From positions 63,376,132 to 63,440,131 of the forward strand of contig OZ007570.1 in assembly GCA_963931925.1 (NCBI GenBank): a stretch of DNA of 64,000 nt, given 5' to 3'. Shown in pieces: positions 48,823 through 60,500 of the stretch. The notes beneath the pieces were generated by a model. That model saw only the letters and a list, made by a program, of their open reading frames with translations. It was not told the origin of the DNA and did no database searches. The position numbers and the translations under genes are program-made. Position 1 is the stretch's first letter, and each line of letters begins with the position of its first letter. This stretch comes from Onchidella celtica (Eukaryota; Mollusca; Gastropoda; Systellommatophora; Onchidiidae).

Positions 48823-51800
48823 ACAGAAAAAAACAAACAGCAAAAAGTGGCGGGGAGGTGAAGGAAAGATTTTCTTCACGTCCCGCAGTCTTTGCTATGT
48901 CAAATCAAACAGTCTGGCTGTCTTCGTCTTGAGTGATGAAGCTATTGGTAGAGAAATGGTTTATTTATTCGCCTGCATGGCAGGGCACATGATAATATTT
49001 CGATGACTCCAGTTCCAAAGTTGTCATTTAGCAAACGTCCAGGTGATAATTATGAATTTGACAGTAAAGAGAAAAGAATGATGACAAAGGTTACAAACCA
49101 AAACATGGGGGAATTCGGATGAGAGAGAAGGGGGGGGGGGAGGGGGTCAGAACAACAATAATTATGAAGAAGACAGAAGTGAACATTTGAAGAATAGTGA
49201 CAATCGCAACATGCCACTCAAGACTTCACACAATGAAAGTATCCTCATTGCCACTTCCAAAATGTGCAGTATTTTTTTTTTTCCCTTTCTATAGTTAACT
49301 TCGCAGCCATTTTATGTCACGGACAATTAGTTGCTTGTCGGAATTACAGGGCAGCACGACAGTTTGGAAGCTAAACCGTCCATGTCTGAGAGAAAAGTGA
49401 AAAAAAAAACAGGAGGGAATTGGGGGGGGGGGGGGCATAAAAGGAGCTTGGCTCTAGTGTAGGCTGAGATTGCCCTCCGGCCCGCCTGGGTACAAAGTCC
49501 TTCTCCAGCCGCCAGCATCAGGGCCCTTTAGCGAGCTGCTGTCACAGACTTCTGGGCTTCTTTTCACAGCAAGACTCCGAGTTGTAACCTGAGCCAGGGC
49601 TCAAACATTGTGATTGACGTGCTGACAAAGATTGGCCTTTGAAAAGATCCTAAAGTATCGCCGTGCGAGATATCATAATTTGCTGGGATTTGAAAGGACG
49701 TCGGAGCTGCGAGCTCAAAGTTAGAACAAAGTGGGAACATAGTTCACGAGTGCAGTTTTATTCTAAAAGGCAAGAGTTACAATTTCATTTTACACGTGTG
49801 CAGTTCTAAGGCTTGTCGCGTGGACAATGAGCTGTGGCGTCTTTAAGAGCAGCCTGGGGGGGGGGGGCAATACCGTCCTTCACTACCTCTTCTTTCTGGG
49901 ACATTACTCTAAATGTGTTGCATGATGATAAGGCCATTGTTATTAATTAGCTTTACTAAGTCTGCGAGCTCTTCGGCGCTGCGCCAGAAGTGAGAAGTAC
50001 CCACGCACAAGGCAGTCCTCACTACTCCCGAGTTTTTAATCGCTTTTTGATGAGAAGAACGAATATCACATCTTTTCAATTCCCATTCCCAGGTTATTGT
50101 TGAATAACAGCCCTTGAATAATAGTTGATGGGTATTTTGATACCTTTCCTTTCAATAGCAGAAAAGTACCGTAAACGATAGATTTCCATCGACTAGCACA
50201 GTTAGTAGTTGGATGGCCGCTGGCTACTATCAGACCAAATTTGTTCATCGGTCGTTGGTCTCATTAACTCAATTCATGAGTCGTAGATTTAACTTCATAT
50301 TTTCTTAATTTAGGTTGGTAGCCAGGACTTGTAGTCGTGACTAATGTATCAAATTTCCCTGAAGACACGATGTATTCGTCTCAATCCTAGTATTTCACAG
50401 ACGGCTTTTAGATGCGGTAATTTTCAATCTGTCACTCAAATGAAAACTTTGTGCCCTAGCAAAGACTCAGAGACTCTCAATTAGCGCTGTCCTCCTTCTA
50501 TCCTCCTATGTATGTAGCGATCAAGCCAGTGTTGGAGACCCAGCAAGTTTCAGGTATCAAAATTAAATGCTTTAACCCCTGGTGAGTGAAGGAATATCAT
50601 AATTTCTACATTTTCTGTTGCAGTTTCGGGATCTTTCCAAGTCCAGAAGGTGAAAGAGCCTGTCAGTTTTGGGTGCAAACTTGAATAAAATCATCAAATG
50701 TGGAATTGTTGGCCTACACTTAACTTCGTTCTGACTGCGAAACGCCAAAAATGTTCTGTGTGTGGACTCTATGGCATGTATTTCATGTCAGCTATAATTA
50801 CATGTTACCTCCGGCTCTCACCATTGTGTAGCTGAGACAGGTTTGATGTTGGCAGTGAAAGGTAAATCTCCTCCCATCTCATCTCATGTCATGACTCTGT
50901 CAAATCTCCTCCTCTCGGATTTCACAAAACACAGTGGTCGCTCAATTCAGGCCTTGCATTATTCTGATTAATTTATACATTAATTATGTGCTTCTCTCTG
51001 AAAATAATTTCATTTTTGTATCTTCAAGCATGCTGCAGCACTATGATTGTGTTTGCAATGTTCTATAAAAGAATGATTTTTTTTACAGAATCGGCATGTC
51101 ATGCACAAGCGCGGTTCTGTCTAACTAAAAGTATGCAGTGCGTCTTTTCAGTTTATTTCGTTCAAACCCCAAATTATTCTTTTGCCATTTACGGTATTTT
51201 TGTGCAACTCTAAAGAAACGCGAAGAGAGTTTAAGGTCTCGTTTTACAGTCAATTACTTGATATTAACGTCGTTGTATGAGCTGTCCGCCCCCAGTCTGT
51301 GTCTTTAATTCAAAGTTTGACAAGGCCGTGGATAGACCAGGTCTTATAGCCAAGTCTTCGAGTCGACATCATGCATTGAGTGACAATGTGTTTCAAGGGA
51401 AAGTCTCACATTCTTAAAGATTTCCTGATATCTCAAAAACTAATGTTACAGTGAAAGAAATTTGTGATTTGATGATCTTGCGAGTAGTCGACATTTAATT
51501 CAACACATTTCAAACAATACATTACGCCACTTTGTCGGAAAACTCTATAATCTACTGTCACCCTCTATCCCAGGTCAGAGTGTCAATCTGGTGTTTGCAT
51601 AATCTCGATACTACGTTGCGTTCATCGCCGGATTTGTATTATAAGTGTTCATCTCTTCATAATGTTGAAATCTACAGTGCATTGTAAGCAGCTGTGCTTT
51701 GTGTTTGGTGTCCAGCTCATTCTTGTCCGTTTCTAAAGTCACACCGTGATACACTACCTCAGAGTACATCTTTCCTTAGCCCCTGTTTGTACTGAAAACA

Positions 51801-52930
51801 CTGGATGATTCATTATAAAGGGGATATACCTTTCACTGACACAAGTCAAAGTCTCGATACCATGATACCCTAGTTTAGGCTGTATCCCATTCAAGTAAGA
51901 AAGTATCGTTTTGCTGATTATTAATGCACACCGATTTAAAACCAGGTGATAAAATATCAGTAATCTCAATACTTTGAATCGGCGGTGCTACTGAATATTA
52001 AAATTTATTATTATGAAAAAGAAAATAAAATTCCCATATGCTGTGTCACCCTTACAGGCAATCGGAGCTTCCGTAGAGTTTGTCATTGTTTTCTCATGCA
52101 CTATCACATTTTGTTTCAACTTTTCAAAAGCCGTGGTCTAAATCGGCCTCGTATCTCGTGTTCCCCGCCCGGCTTGCTGATCCATTCCTGCCAGTCCTGT
52201 ACGGGAGAAAATCCGCATCTTAATTTGTAACTGATCAGCCCAAAAAGTGCTGAACGTGCCGGCTCGGCGTAAAGCGAGAGTGAGCAAACGCCAGTAGCGA
52301 CGTTCACGCCAGAAAGAGCACAATGCCAGTTGGTAATTGGCTAATATGTTCGGGTGGCTTCTCTCTGGTGTGCTCGAGCTTCAAGTTACCCCCTGACGGC
52401 TTGTTATTTTGTATCCAAAAATGAGCAAACTTTTGACGTGGTCGGTTCGGGCAGAGTTCCGCTGGGGAGGATGGCCTGTGACAATTGTCGCCCCTTGTCT
52501 GTGCGGTAGTCGCTCCTGTTTTCATTTCTCATTTCAATTCTGGTCCTTTTCTTCCGTCCTCTCCGATGATTAATTTGTTCAGGACCAGATTGCAGATTTG
52601 CTAGCTCTCGACCATCCACCCTCATGAGTGTTGGAGTCTTTGACCAGATTTTTTGGATGGAAAACCCCGAGTGTAAGAACGGCGGTTTACTAAATATGAC
52701 TGCAGACTCTTCAGATATTGAGGGCTGGCGTTGATCAGATAGCAGTTAAACATCGAGCGGCAAGAAAAGGACAAACTATGGACCATGAAACAAGGGACAA
52801 ACGTGAATCGCCAAGGCTAGAAACGAGTTACAAGATAAAACAACAGCAGCTAAGAAAGAAAGAAAAAAGAAAGAAAAAAAAAAGAAAAAGACGACTAGTA
52901 TTTTTAGTGAAGAGATTTAGACATGAAATG
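48823..52930. other. Intronic sequence with balanced unique blocks
   Basis: About 4.1 kb without coding exons. G-rich patches at 49130-49147, 49420-49434 and 49857-49867. The blocks at about 49440-49720 and 52030-52630 are repeat-free, have CpGs and dense words resembling homeodomain/Pbx, Sox and TCF sites, for example TGATTGACG and CCTTTGAA near 49611-49643. These are candidate enhancers by inference only. Confidence 0.45.
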
Positions 52931-52934
52931 TCAG

Positions 52935-53031
52935 TGCAATGGGCGAGAGGTTAGAAGTCTTACATTACATCTGGAGGGTAGCAAATTCGATCGGTTTTGG
53001 GTACCTGGGTAGGATTTTTTTTTTTTTTTTC
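52935..53031 (+). mobile_element. Possible tRNA-derived SINE with T-tail
   Basis: GGGCGAGAGGTTAGAAG resembles an A-box and GGTAGCAAATTCGATC a B-box, spaced as in a tRNA. Then come GGTACCTGGGTAGG and a run of about 15 T. The tRNA cloverleaf itself is eroded, so this is a SINE head rather than a tRNA gene. Confidence 0.4.
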
Positions 53032-53361
53032 CGTCTTTGTCATAACCCGGTGTTCCACTGGAAGGAAATCCTTAACAAAAGACTTGTAACAAACAGAAAA
53101 GAAATGAATAAAGCATTAAAGCATCTTTGGATAACGGACAGCAAGTCTACGGGAGTGCAGATGACGGAACATCCAGTAGGAATGAACGAAAAAAAACTAC
53201 ACAGAGGACAATTTCATGTAAGTTTCGCAATAAAAAAAAGAGGAGACTGAAGGATTGAAAGATAGGCAAACTGATAAGTGGAATGAATTTCGAAACTTCA
53301 CGAGCAAAGAACAAGAATCTCAAACAATGAACAGAGAGAAAACTGTAGAAAGTGATATTAA

Positions 53362-53705
53362 CTATCTATTGAGTATAAAACTGCTGTCATATGTTACAAA
53401 CGCTTAAACCAGAGTGCGCCCAGCTATTTAACAAACTGTCTACAGCTCGACTGCCCACCAAGACTCTTACGATCTTCTAATGATAAAACAATTTTGTGTG
53501 TTCCAGCTAAAAACTGTAAATCATTTGGTGAACATTCATTTACACATTTCGGCCCAGTTGTATGGAACAAATTTCCAAAAGCCGTTGGCGAACCATCTAA
53601 TTTGGAGATTTTTAAACGTAAACTAAAACATCATCTATTCTCACGGTGTTTCCAATAGCTGGTAGAAAAAGAGAGAGTTCGTCATGAATGACAGAGTCGG
53701 GGAGC

Positions 53706-53741
<36 letters not shown>

Positions 53742-53844
53742 GGGGGGGGGAGAGAGAGAGAGAGAGAGAGGGGGGGGGGAGAGTGAGAGAGTCATGTAAG
53801 GCGCATTGAGCATTGTTAATGGAAATGCGCCATACAAATGTAAT

Positions 53845-53917
<73 letters not shown>

Positions 53918-53920
53918 CTA
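53362..53920 (+). mobile_element. Decayed LINE 3' end (L2/CR1-like) with (TTA)n tail
   Basis: The open stretch 53362-53658 ends in TAG and encodes the C-terminal end of a non-LTR retrotransposon protein: AVICYKRLNQSAPSYLTN, then LLRSS, then SFTHFGPVVWNKFPKAVGE and LEIFKRKLKHHLFSR. It lines up with the last 90 or so residues of the better-kept LINE at 56560-57586 (VYKCLEGSAPSYLSELL ... FGPCVWNSLPQEVR ... FKNRLKTFLF). The reverse-transcriptase catalytic core is absent. A GA/G-rich tract (53709-53782) separates the frame from a 3' hairpin with arms 53800-53806 and 53825-53831, followed by CATACAAATG and (TTA)n at 53846-53917. Confidence 0.85.
53709..53782. repeat. (GA)n with G-runs
   Basis: GA dinucleotides interrupted twice by runs of about nine G. 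It lies inside the 3' region of the decayed LINE. Confidence 0.93.
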
Positions 53921-54019
53921 ACCAGAGAAAATAAAGAAAAAAGATGGCAAGAAAGAGAGAAAAATAAATACGAGAACAGTTTGGGTTTGGAGACGGCACA
54001 TCGTCACGACAATGGTCAT

Positions 54020-54107
54020 GGTCACATTGTGCTATGAACAAGCAAGACGATAGACGGGAATATAACAGACTGATAGCACAGAAGACCCAACCAGGAGTAC
54101 CCACCAA
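54020..54107 (+). repeat. Dispersed repeat shared with 23768-23870
   Basis: GGTCACATTGTGCTA, GACGGGAATA, CAGAAG and CCAGGAGTACCCACCA occur in the same order as at 23768-23870. Unclassified retroelement fragment. Confidence 0.6.
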
Positions 54108-55148
54108 AAACACGAAAATTCAAGGACAGAACAATAAACATCATACTATAATGGAGCTAAGGGTGAAAGCTCTGCCCTCAAAGGCCCTTTTTGGGAGGGC
54201 TCCAAAACTTTGGAAGCATTCCCATCGCCTATAACTTGACTTATTGTGATGTAAGGGGATAATATTAAAATGCTGCAAACTCAGGGTAATTTGTTCATTT
54301 TGCATAATTCACACTTAAAAATCGCAACAAAGACTTCCGACTCCATGTTTTTAGAACAGGGACACGCTATTATGATCTATTTTTAGTACCATGACGCAGT
54401 TTCCCTCATCGTTCATTCGCTGAAGGAAGCAAATTGTGGATTAACGAAAACATGGATCACCTGTAAACTTTAGCGAAAAAGGGTAAACAAACTCCAGAGT
54501 TGGCGAGGAATCCGAGTCGATACTGATTCTGTCGTCATTGTATTTCTTTATCTGTGGAAGGAACTTTACTTTGTGTCCTAGATCTAGATCATTATTAGTA
54601 ATAAAGATATTTCTCCCGGGCAGGGCCTGGTAACTCAGCTAGTAAATATTATGATAGGAAAAATCAAAGTACAGGAGTGAAACAAAGGTCAAGTGGTACA
54701 TGCATTATGTTAATAATATTGGCTTCAAGCTAGAAGCCCACAGCTGCTTCAAGATTTTTTCTGCCCCACTCAACAGGTGGGGGTGAGCACAGGCGGCTAT
54801 CTGCACTCCCATCAGCTTTTGTACAATACAAGCCAAATTTTATTGCTGGGGGGAGACTTAGAATTCAATCAGACCATCTCTGAACTATCGCAAAGAATGA
54901 AGTAAACCAAGCCTGTGGAGGGGCATTGCCGTGGGAATAAGGGGGTGAAAAAAACAACTTCTTTAGAGATCTGCTTAGCTCCAAACACAGGCTGCTTCTG
55001 TTTGTTTATGCGAGTGCTTATGTTTATGTTAATGTGTGTTTTCATGAAAAAAATACTTCTTATTCATCTTCTTGGGCAGTGCCGGGTATATTCTGTTGTA
55101 TTTTCTTAACAAATAAAGATGTGACGTTCATCTCTGAAACCTTATTCA
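54108..55148. other. Intronic sequence, nothing recognised
   Basis: Unique sequence in the large tailless intron. No exon or element seen. Confidence 0.4.
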
Positions 55149-55156
55149 CACTAGAA

Positions 55157-55353
55157 CAGCCGAGCGGTTCCCAACCTTTTTCCATACCCCATACCTCTAG
55201 AAAACGTCTACTATATTCTCGCACCCCTTACAAAAGTAATATCTGGCTTGAAGATGAAGAAAGCGAATATAATTTTATTTATACTCATTTTCCAAATCCA
55301 AGTTTTCGTACCCCCTGAAACATCGTCTCGCTCCTCCCGGTTGGGAACCCCTG
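55157..55353. mobile_element. hAT-type MITE, 197 bp
   Basis: The ends carry GGTTCCCAACC (left) and GGTTGGGAACCCCTG (right), i.e. inverted CAG...GGTTCCCAACC termini typical of hAT non-autonomous elements. The left end has six extra bases after CAG. Perfect 8-bp target duplication CACTAGAA at 55149-55156 and 55354-55361. Non-coding. Confidence 0.88.
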
Positions 55354-55384
55354 CACTAGAATGACGTAGTGTGTCATGCCAGCC

Positions 55385-55749
55385 CACAGACTAATAAAAT
55401 ACCCAGACTGGATGATCCTATTGTGTGACGTAACAAAACAGCGAAAGGTCATGAACCATTCGCCATATTAGGTTTAAGGTAGCGACCGACGCTTCAGCAT
55501 AGCTACAATGTTGAATGACACCATTTTGACGCGCCTACTGAACGCGGAAGTTTGGTTCCGCACCAAGAAATTAATACATGTACCACCAATCTTGACAAAT
55601 AAAAAGAAATTTCTACTGCAGACAGAACTAGAATCGGAATTTCCCGAGCGGCGGCCATGTTGGTTATACAGTCGTCGCTCGGGAAATTCCGTAAAAAACG
55701 ACACAGCCCGAACCTCGTGTTTCCAGTCTGGTTAATTTATCAGTCTGTG
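55385..55749 (+). mobile_element. CACAG-ended MITE, copy 2
   Basis: 365-bp element with inverted ends CACAGACTAATAAAATACCC and CACAGACTGATAAATTAACC. It is flanked by a perfect 12-bp direct repeat GTCATGCCAGCC (55373-55384 and 55750-55761), longer than the 8 bp at the two sister copies. A perfect 15-bp internal inverted repeat (55636-55650 with 55676-55690) contains GGGAAATTCC, which fits the kappaB consensus. The CRE palindrome of the sister copies is mutated here (TGACGTAA). Non-coding. Confidence 0.88.
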
Positions 55750-55912
55750 GTCATGCCAGCCAAAGAGATGTACAGCACATCATATTATTTACCTTCAAAG
55801 AGTTGAGCGAGAACTTAATTCACTCACAAGCCAAGGAGGCCTCATTTTGGTTCGTTTGAGTTCTCTTATTATTTCATGTTTGCTCCACATGGGCAAGAGA
55901 GCTCTCGTAAAC

Positions 55913-56319
55913 CACAGACTAATAAAATACCCAGACTGGATGAGCCCATTGTGTGACGTCACAAAACAGCGAAAGGTCATGAACCATCCGCCACATTAGG
56001 TTTACGGTTGCGACCGAAGCTTCAGCATAGCTACAATGCAGCGGTCGCTAAAAGTCCATACGGTCATCATTTATAACAATAAAAAAAAAAAAAGACAGCT
56101 GTAGACAATAAAATGTAAGATATGCAAGTTAATGCATTATTAATACATGTACAACCAATCTTGACACATAAAAAGAAATTTCTACTGCAGATAGAACTAG
56201 AATCGGAATTTCCCGAGCGGCGGCCACGTTGGTTATACGGCCGCATCTCATTACCTTCCGTAAAAAAACGACACAGCCCGAAGCTTGTGTTTCCAGTCTG
56301 ATTGATTTATTAGTCTGTG
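55913..56319 (+). mobile_element. CACAG-ended MITE, copy 3
   Basis: 407-bp element, same orientation as copy 2 and only 163 bp from it. The ends CACAGACTAATAAAATACCC and the inverted counterpart are intact, with a perfect 8-bp target duplication TCGTAAAC (55905-55912 and 56320-56327). It keeps the TGACGTCA palindrome at 55954-55961. The half of the internal inverted repeat nearer the right end is lost. Non-coding. Confidence 0.9.
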
Positions 56320-56537
56320 TCGTAAACCGACTCCGCACAGACAGACCACAGTTTTGAGATTAGCCGTTCAGAAAATGGTAAAATAAAAAAAAAAAACTAA
56401 CAAAAAAGTAGCTGTAAAAAAAACTGCCATGTCCTTTTGTGTTCGAACCCAATACCTTCGGCAGGAGAGGCAAAGTTTTCGACACTTTTTCCCCCCCCAA
56501 GACTCACCATTAAAAAAAAAATAAGCAACAGAGATGG

Positions 56538-57353
56538 GTGGGGGACATATATCAGGAAATGTTACGGATTCACCAGCAAGATAGTGAAAAGTGTATTATG
56601 GACACAAAAGAATGGATGAACCAAAACAAACTAAAGCTAAATGAAGACAAAACAGAAGTTATGATTATTGGAAAGAAAAGACAAATTACTGCAATTAAAA
56701 ATGTAAAATTAAATCTTGGTGAAAGCACTGTAGCAAACGTGAATAAAGTTAGAAACTTAGGCACAATTTTAGAATCAGATCTCAGCATGGAAAATCAAAT
56801 AAGTTCATTATGTCGATCATTAATGTTTCAATTAAAAAACATCAGCTCTATTCGTCCATTCATATCCCAAGAGGCAACTCGAATACTTATCACTTCACTT
56901 ATGTTTTCAAAGCTTGATTATTGTAACTCTCTGCTCTTTGGAATTCCGAGCAACAAAATAAAACGCCTTCAGATAATTCAGAATAATGCAGCTAGACTGA
57001 TTTTTAGAAAATCAAAAAGAGAATCTGCCTCAAGCCTTATTGACCAACTTCACTGGCTTACTGTTGAAAACAGAATAAAATTTAAAGCTGCAGTTTTGGT
57101 TTACAAATGTCTTGAAGGTTCAGCTCCCTCCTATCTTTCGGAACTTTTGAAAAAACATGAGTCTGATAGATTTTTAAGATCTACTACAGAAAACAAACTG
57201 GTTGTTCCCAGGTATAAAACATCAAATTATGGAGATAGAGCTTTTAGTTGTTTTGGTCCCTGTGTGTGGAATTCTTTACCACAAGAGGTTCGAAATTCTG
57301 CCTCTCTAAACATATTTAAAAACAGGTTAAAAACATTTCTTTTTAAAAACTGA
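56538..57353 (+). CDS. LINE ORF2 C-terminal fragment (L2/CR1-like)
   Basis: 271 codons without a stop, ending in TGA. Residues 25-42 (EWMNQNKLKLNEDKTEVM) are the conserved block just downstream of the reverse-transcriptase catalytic site in CR1/L2-type elements. LDYCNSLLFGIP (126-137), LQIIQNNAARLIF (144-156), LHWLTVENRIKFKAAVLVYK (171-190), APSYLSELL, GDRAFSCFGPCVWNSLPQEV (232-251) and LKTFLFKN at the end are all typical of the region after the palm. The catalytic YADD box and the endonuclease are absent, so this is a 5'-truncated, inactive copy. The ATG at 56538 is not a real start: element sequence begins about 56560. The clean frame suggests a fairly recent insertion. It sits in antisense to the receptor gene, in its large intron. 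Confidence 0.93.
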   Translation: MGDIYQEMLRIHQQDSEKCIMDTKEWMNQNKLKLNEDKTEVMIIGKKRQITAIKNVKLNLGESTVANVNKVRNLGTILESDLSMENQISSLCRSLMFQLKNISSIRPFISQEATRILITSLMFSKLDYCNSLLFGIPSNKIKRLQIIQNNAARLIFRKSKRESASSLIDQLHWLTVENRIKFKAAVLVYKCLEGSAPSYLSELLKKHESDRFLRSTTENKLVVPRYKTSNYGDRAFSCFGPCVWNSLPQEVRNSASLNIFKNRLKTFLFKN

Positions 57354-57586
57354 ATTTTATAGCTTGCAATGTGGATGTATAAAACTAGTTTGTCTGTGTG
57401 TGTGTAAGTTTATTTGAATGTGCTTTTATGATTTTTTACTGTGTACAGATGTATAAAACTAGTTTGTCTGTGTGTGTGTAAGTTTATTTGAATGTGCTTT
57501 TATGATTTTTTACTGTGTACAGCGCCTAGAGCTTTTAATGTTTTAGTCCTGGCGCTATATAAATGTATATATTATTATTATTATTA
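56560..57586 (+). mobile_element. 5'-truncated L2/CR1-like LINE with ATT tail
   Basis: Comprises the open frame above, a 3' UTR with an exact 74-bp tandem duplication (57374-57447 and 57448-57521), a hairpin with arms AGCGCC (57521-57526) and GGCGCT (57551-57556), TATATAAATG, and a terminal ATT-repeat (57570-57586). The microsatellite-like tail instead of poly-A is characteristic of CR1/L2-clade elements. The left boundary is an estimate from where the protein similarity begins. Confidence 0.88.
57374..57521 (+). repeat. 74-bp tandem duplication in the LINE 3' UTR
   Basis: Two identical-looking 74-bp units beginning GATGTATAAAACTAGTTTG and containing a (TG)n run and TTTATGATTTTTTACTG. The second unit abuts the 3' hairpin. 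Confidence 0.93.
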
Positions 57587-60500
57587 AGAGGGGGAAATGC
57601 CTGAAGAATTAATTACAGTGTCAAAGAGTGACAGAGATCAAATCATTACAAAAGAATAATAATCATCATAAAAACTAGATACAACAATCAAGAAGACAAT
57701 AACACAACAATAACAACAGGTAATGAAACGAAAGAAAGCAAATCTAACGAAAGTAACAAGGACCAAATGGGATGAAGAAAAAGATAGAAAAATAAAGAGA
57801 TGGGAATTTGGTAGTGATGGTGATTTAGTAGTACCGAAGGAAGGAATAATAGTTTTGAAGTGACACGTATGACAAGAGCATTGACGGGGAGAAGCTGGAA
57901 ATTAAACTTCAAACAAATAATATTGCAAAAAAGAAAACTAATGCTAAATCAATCAAATAAAACATGATAGCTGAAAACCACACAAGATATCCCCAAAAAA
58001 CATGTCTTGGGTAGACGAGTGAAAATTAAACCTCAAACGGGTTTGAAATCTACCGCAACATCGGTAGCCAATCTGTCTGCTGACGACACCAAGAGTCCAC
58101 ATCTAAATAATACTTAGGGCTTAAAGATGCTATCTTTATAATGATTCTGTCACTGGAGATATCGTCATTTCGCCTTACGTCGCCGAAGTATTTGGAACAA
58201 TACGGGTCTAAGGTCAATGCTTGCGAAAGGGATCGATATCCAAGTTCTTTTTTTTTATTCGGAAAAGATTGTTATCAGAGATACAGTTCAGCAAAGCTAC
58301 AAGTCGATTTTAATGAAGCTATTCGAATCCGTTGTATGTATGTTTTATCTGTAATATATTAACCCTTGTCATCTGTTGCCGGGTAATTAACTTGAAAGGG
58401 TGACTCCCCACGACGAAACTGGTACAAAAGATTACAACTGAAAAGCCGAATGAACCAAAAATCTTAATTTTCGTCTCAGGGGGAGAAAGGAGTGCGGATT
58501 ACTGTATGAATGGGTAAAGTGTTCACATGATCTTTAACATCAATTTTAAATCTAAACCGAAAGGGATTAGTCTGTTGAGGGATTTCTTGTCAGAATGTTG
58601 TCAAGGGCGAGTAGTCTAATTACAAAGCCAAACAGAGAAAATACTGAGTTGCGTTCACTGTTCGGCATTGGCCTGTAATGTAAAATAACATACGCCCCTA
58701 ACAACAGTCTTATGTAATATTAATCGAATCTGCGGTCTGCCCACCTGGGTCGGATACAAAGCTTCTAAGTTTAGATAATAATATACTGGATACAAGAAGA
58801 AAGGTAATTCTAAAAGCCGGAGGTTGGGTTACAGGTCAAAGTATTTTGTATGATCCGCCAGAATATTGGTCTGTCTATTTGTTTGTTACTTTTGTTTTAA
58901 GTGAGATTTTAAAAAAAAAAATGTTTGGAGGATATGGTATGAAGTGTGTAAAGAAATAATCTACACAGTACCAGTCCCTAGCATTTCTTTAGTACTTAGT
59001 AATTTTTAGCCTGTTCGGAGATGAAAAAGGAGGTAAGAGGAAAGGCAGTTCAATATTATTTCTAGAGATAAATACTGAAACCGGAGCACGCTAGAGTGGG
59101 TTGCTACCTCTCCCCAAACTGAAATGTTTGTATATGTTTGGGTAGGGGGGGGGGGCAGGGAGTGCGTTGTGCTAATTCGTCCTTTAATAGCGAACAGCAA
59201 GAAAAGCTATGCAATGAACACCTAAGATGGACAACTTCTATATAAAAATGCAACAAAAGCTTTGAAAAATACAACTGTCTACCTTTTTTGTCAATGCCAC
59301 AGTTCGATCTTGTACCATGGCGAATCGCGAACCCGGGTTTTACGTGTTTTTGTTGTTGTTTTTAATTTGTTAATTGGCTCTTTGCAAAGTTTGGGATAAA
59401 TTTGCTACATCAGGTCATAGCTCGATACTTACGAGGTCAAATCTTATTTGTTGATGATATACAAGCATGTAAAACGTACACAGATGTGGGCAAACAAGGC
59501 ACGCTGGGTGTACGATTGTGTGTGCCAATACCAGGTAAGTGCAAGATTTATGACTTTTTAACAAGAATATACGATTTAATAATCATGGGGAGTTGGCAGG
59601 CCATGTGTCACAGTCTACATTTGCTGTTGTGATTAAATTGGAAGTTTCCCTTGTTGGCTCGTACTACGTAACCTTCTGTTGCCACGTGTATTGCTGCTCA
59701 TTCGAACACGCAGTCAAAAGCTCGCTCTCGCATGCATGCTTATGTAAACATAGATGGCGGACGGGGGTGAGGGTGTGTAAGTGTAAGTGTGTGTGTAAGG
59801 GGGATGGGGGTGAAGTGGTGGTGATATCGTAAAGGACAGGTAATAAATAATGCAGTGTTGGAGCGTTGTTTCGACACTCGTTGATAAAACAGAGGACATT
59901 GTTGGGAACCGTACACGATAGTTACGTTATTGTCTCAGCTCCCTCGCATCAACGGTTGTGAGAGGAGTAGTGTAGTAGTGGAAGTGACAATTCACCAATT
60001 TCAGTGGTTAGTCAATGATTAGCATGTTTTTCATCCACCGCTACCTCCACAACCACCACCACCAACTTCACAATACTACCAAATAGGGGAGACTTACTTC
60101 TGCTGTCCAACTAATGTGACCCAGCATAGGATCTCACAAAGACCGATCCGATAATTGAATAATGACGTCAGGAAATTTAGTTTGAACGAAATTTAAGTAG
60201 TTTGTGTGGGATCTCACTAAAATCAAAGATGCTAGAAACGATAAGATGAGACACTGTCTTCTTCGCACCACTTAAAAAACCGTGCACACAACTTCCGCGC
60301 TGATCGGGGGCGGGGCTCATGGTGCACAGTATGAAAAGAATGCTTGCTATAATGGTACATTTATGATGCAAAATTGTGACAGTGTTACTGTGACTAAAAA
60401 AAAAAAAAAGCCAGTTTTCCCACAGCGATTGAGGTTCTAATTCCACAATAAGTGACGTCAGTCAAGGCCTATAGCGATAGCTGAACAGTGAACAAAATTC

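Noticed and set aside
56430-56480. tRNA gene candidate from a GGGTTCGAACAC word (minus strand)
   Set aside because: B-box-like only; the remainder does not fold into a cloverleaf.
56538-57353. Host protein gene for the 271-codon frame
   Set aside because: Sequence blocks are those of a LINE reverse-transcriptase C-terminus, and the 3' hairpin and ATT tail confirm a retrotransposon.
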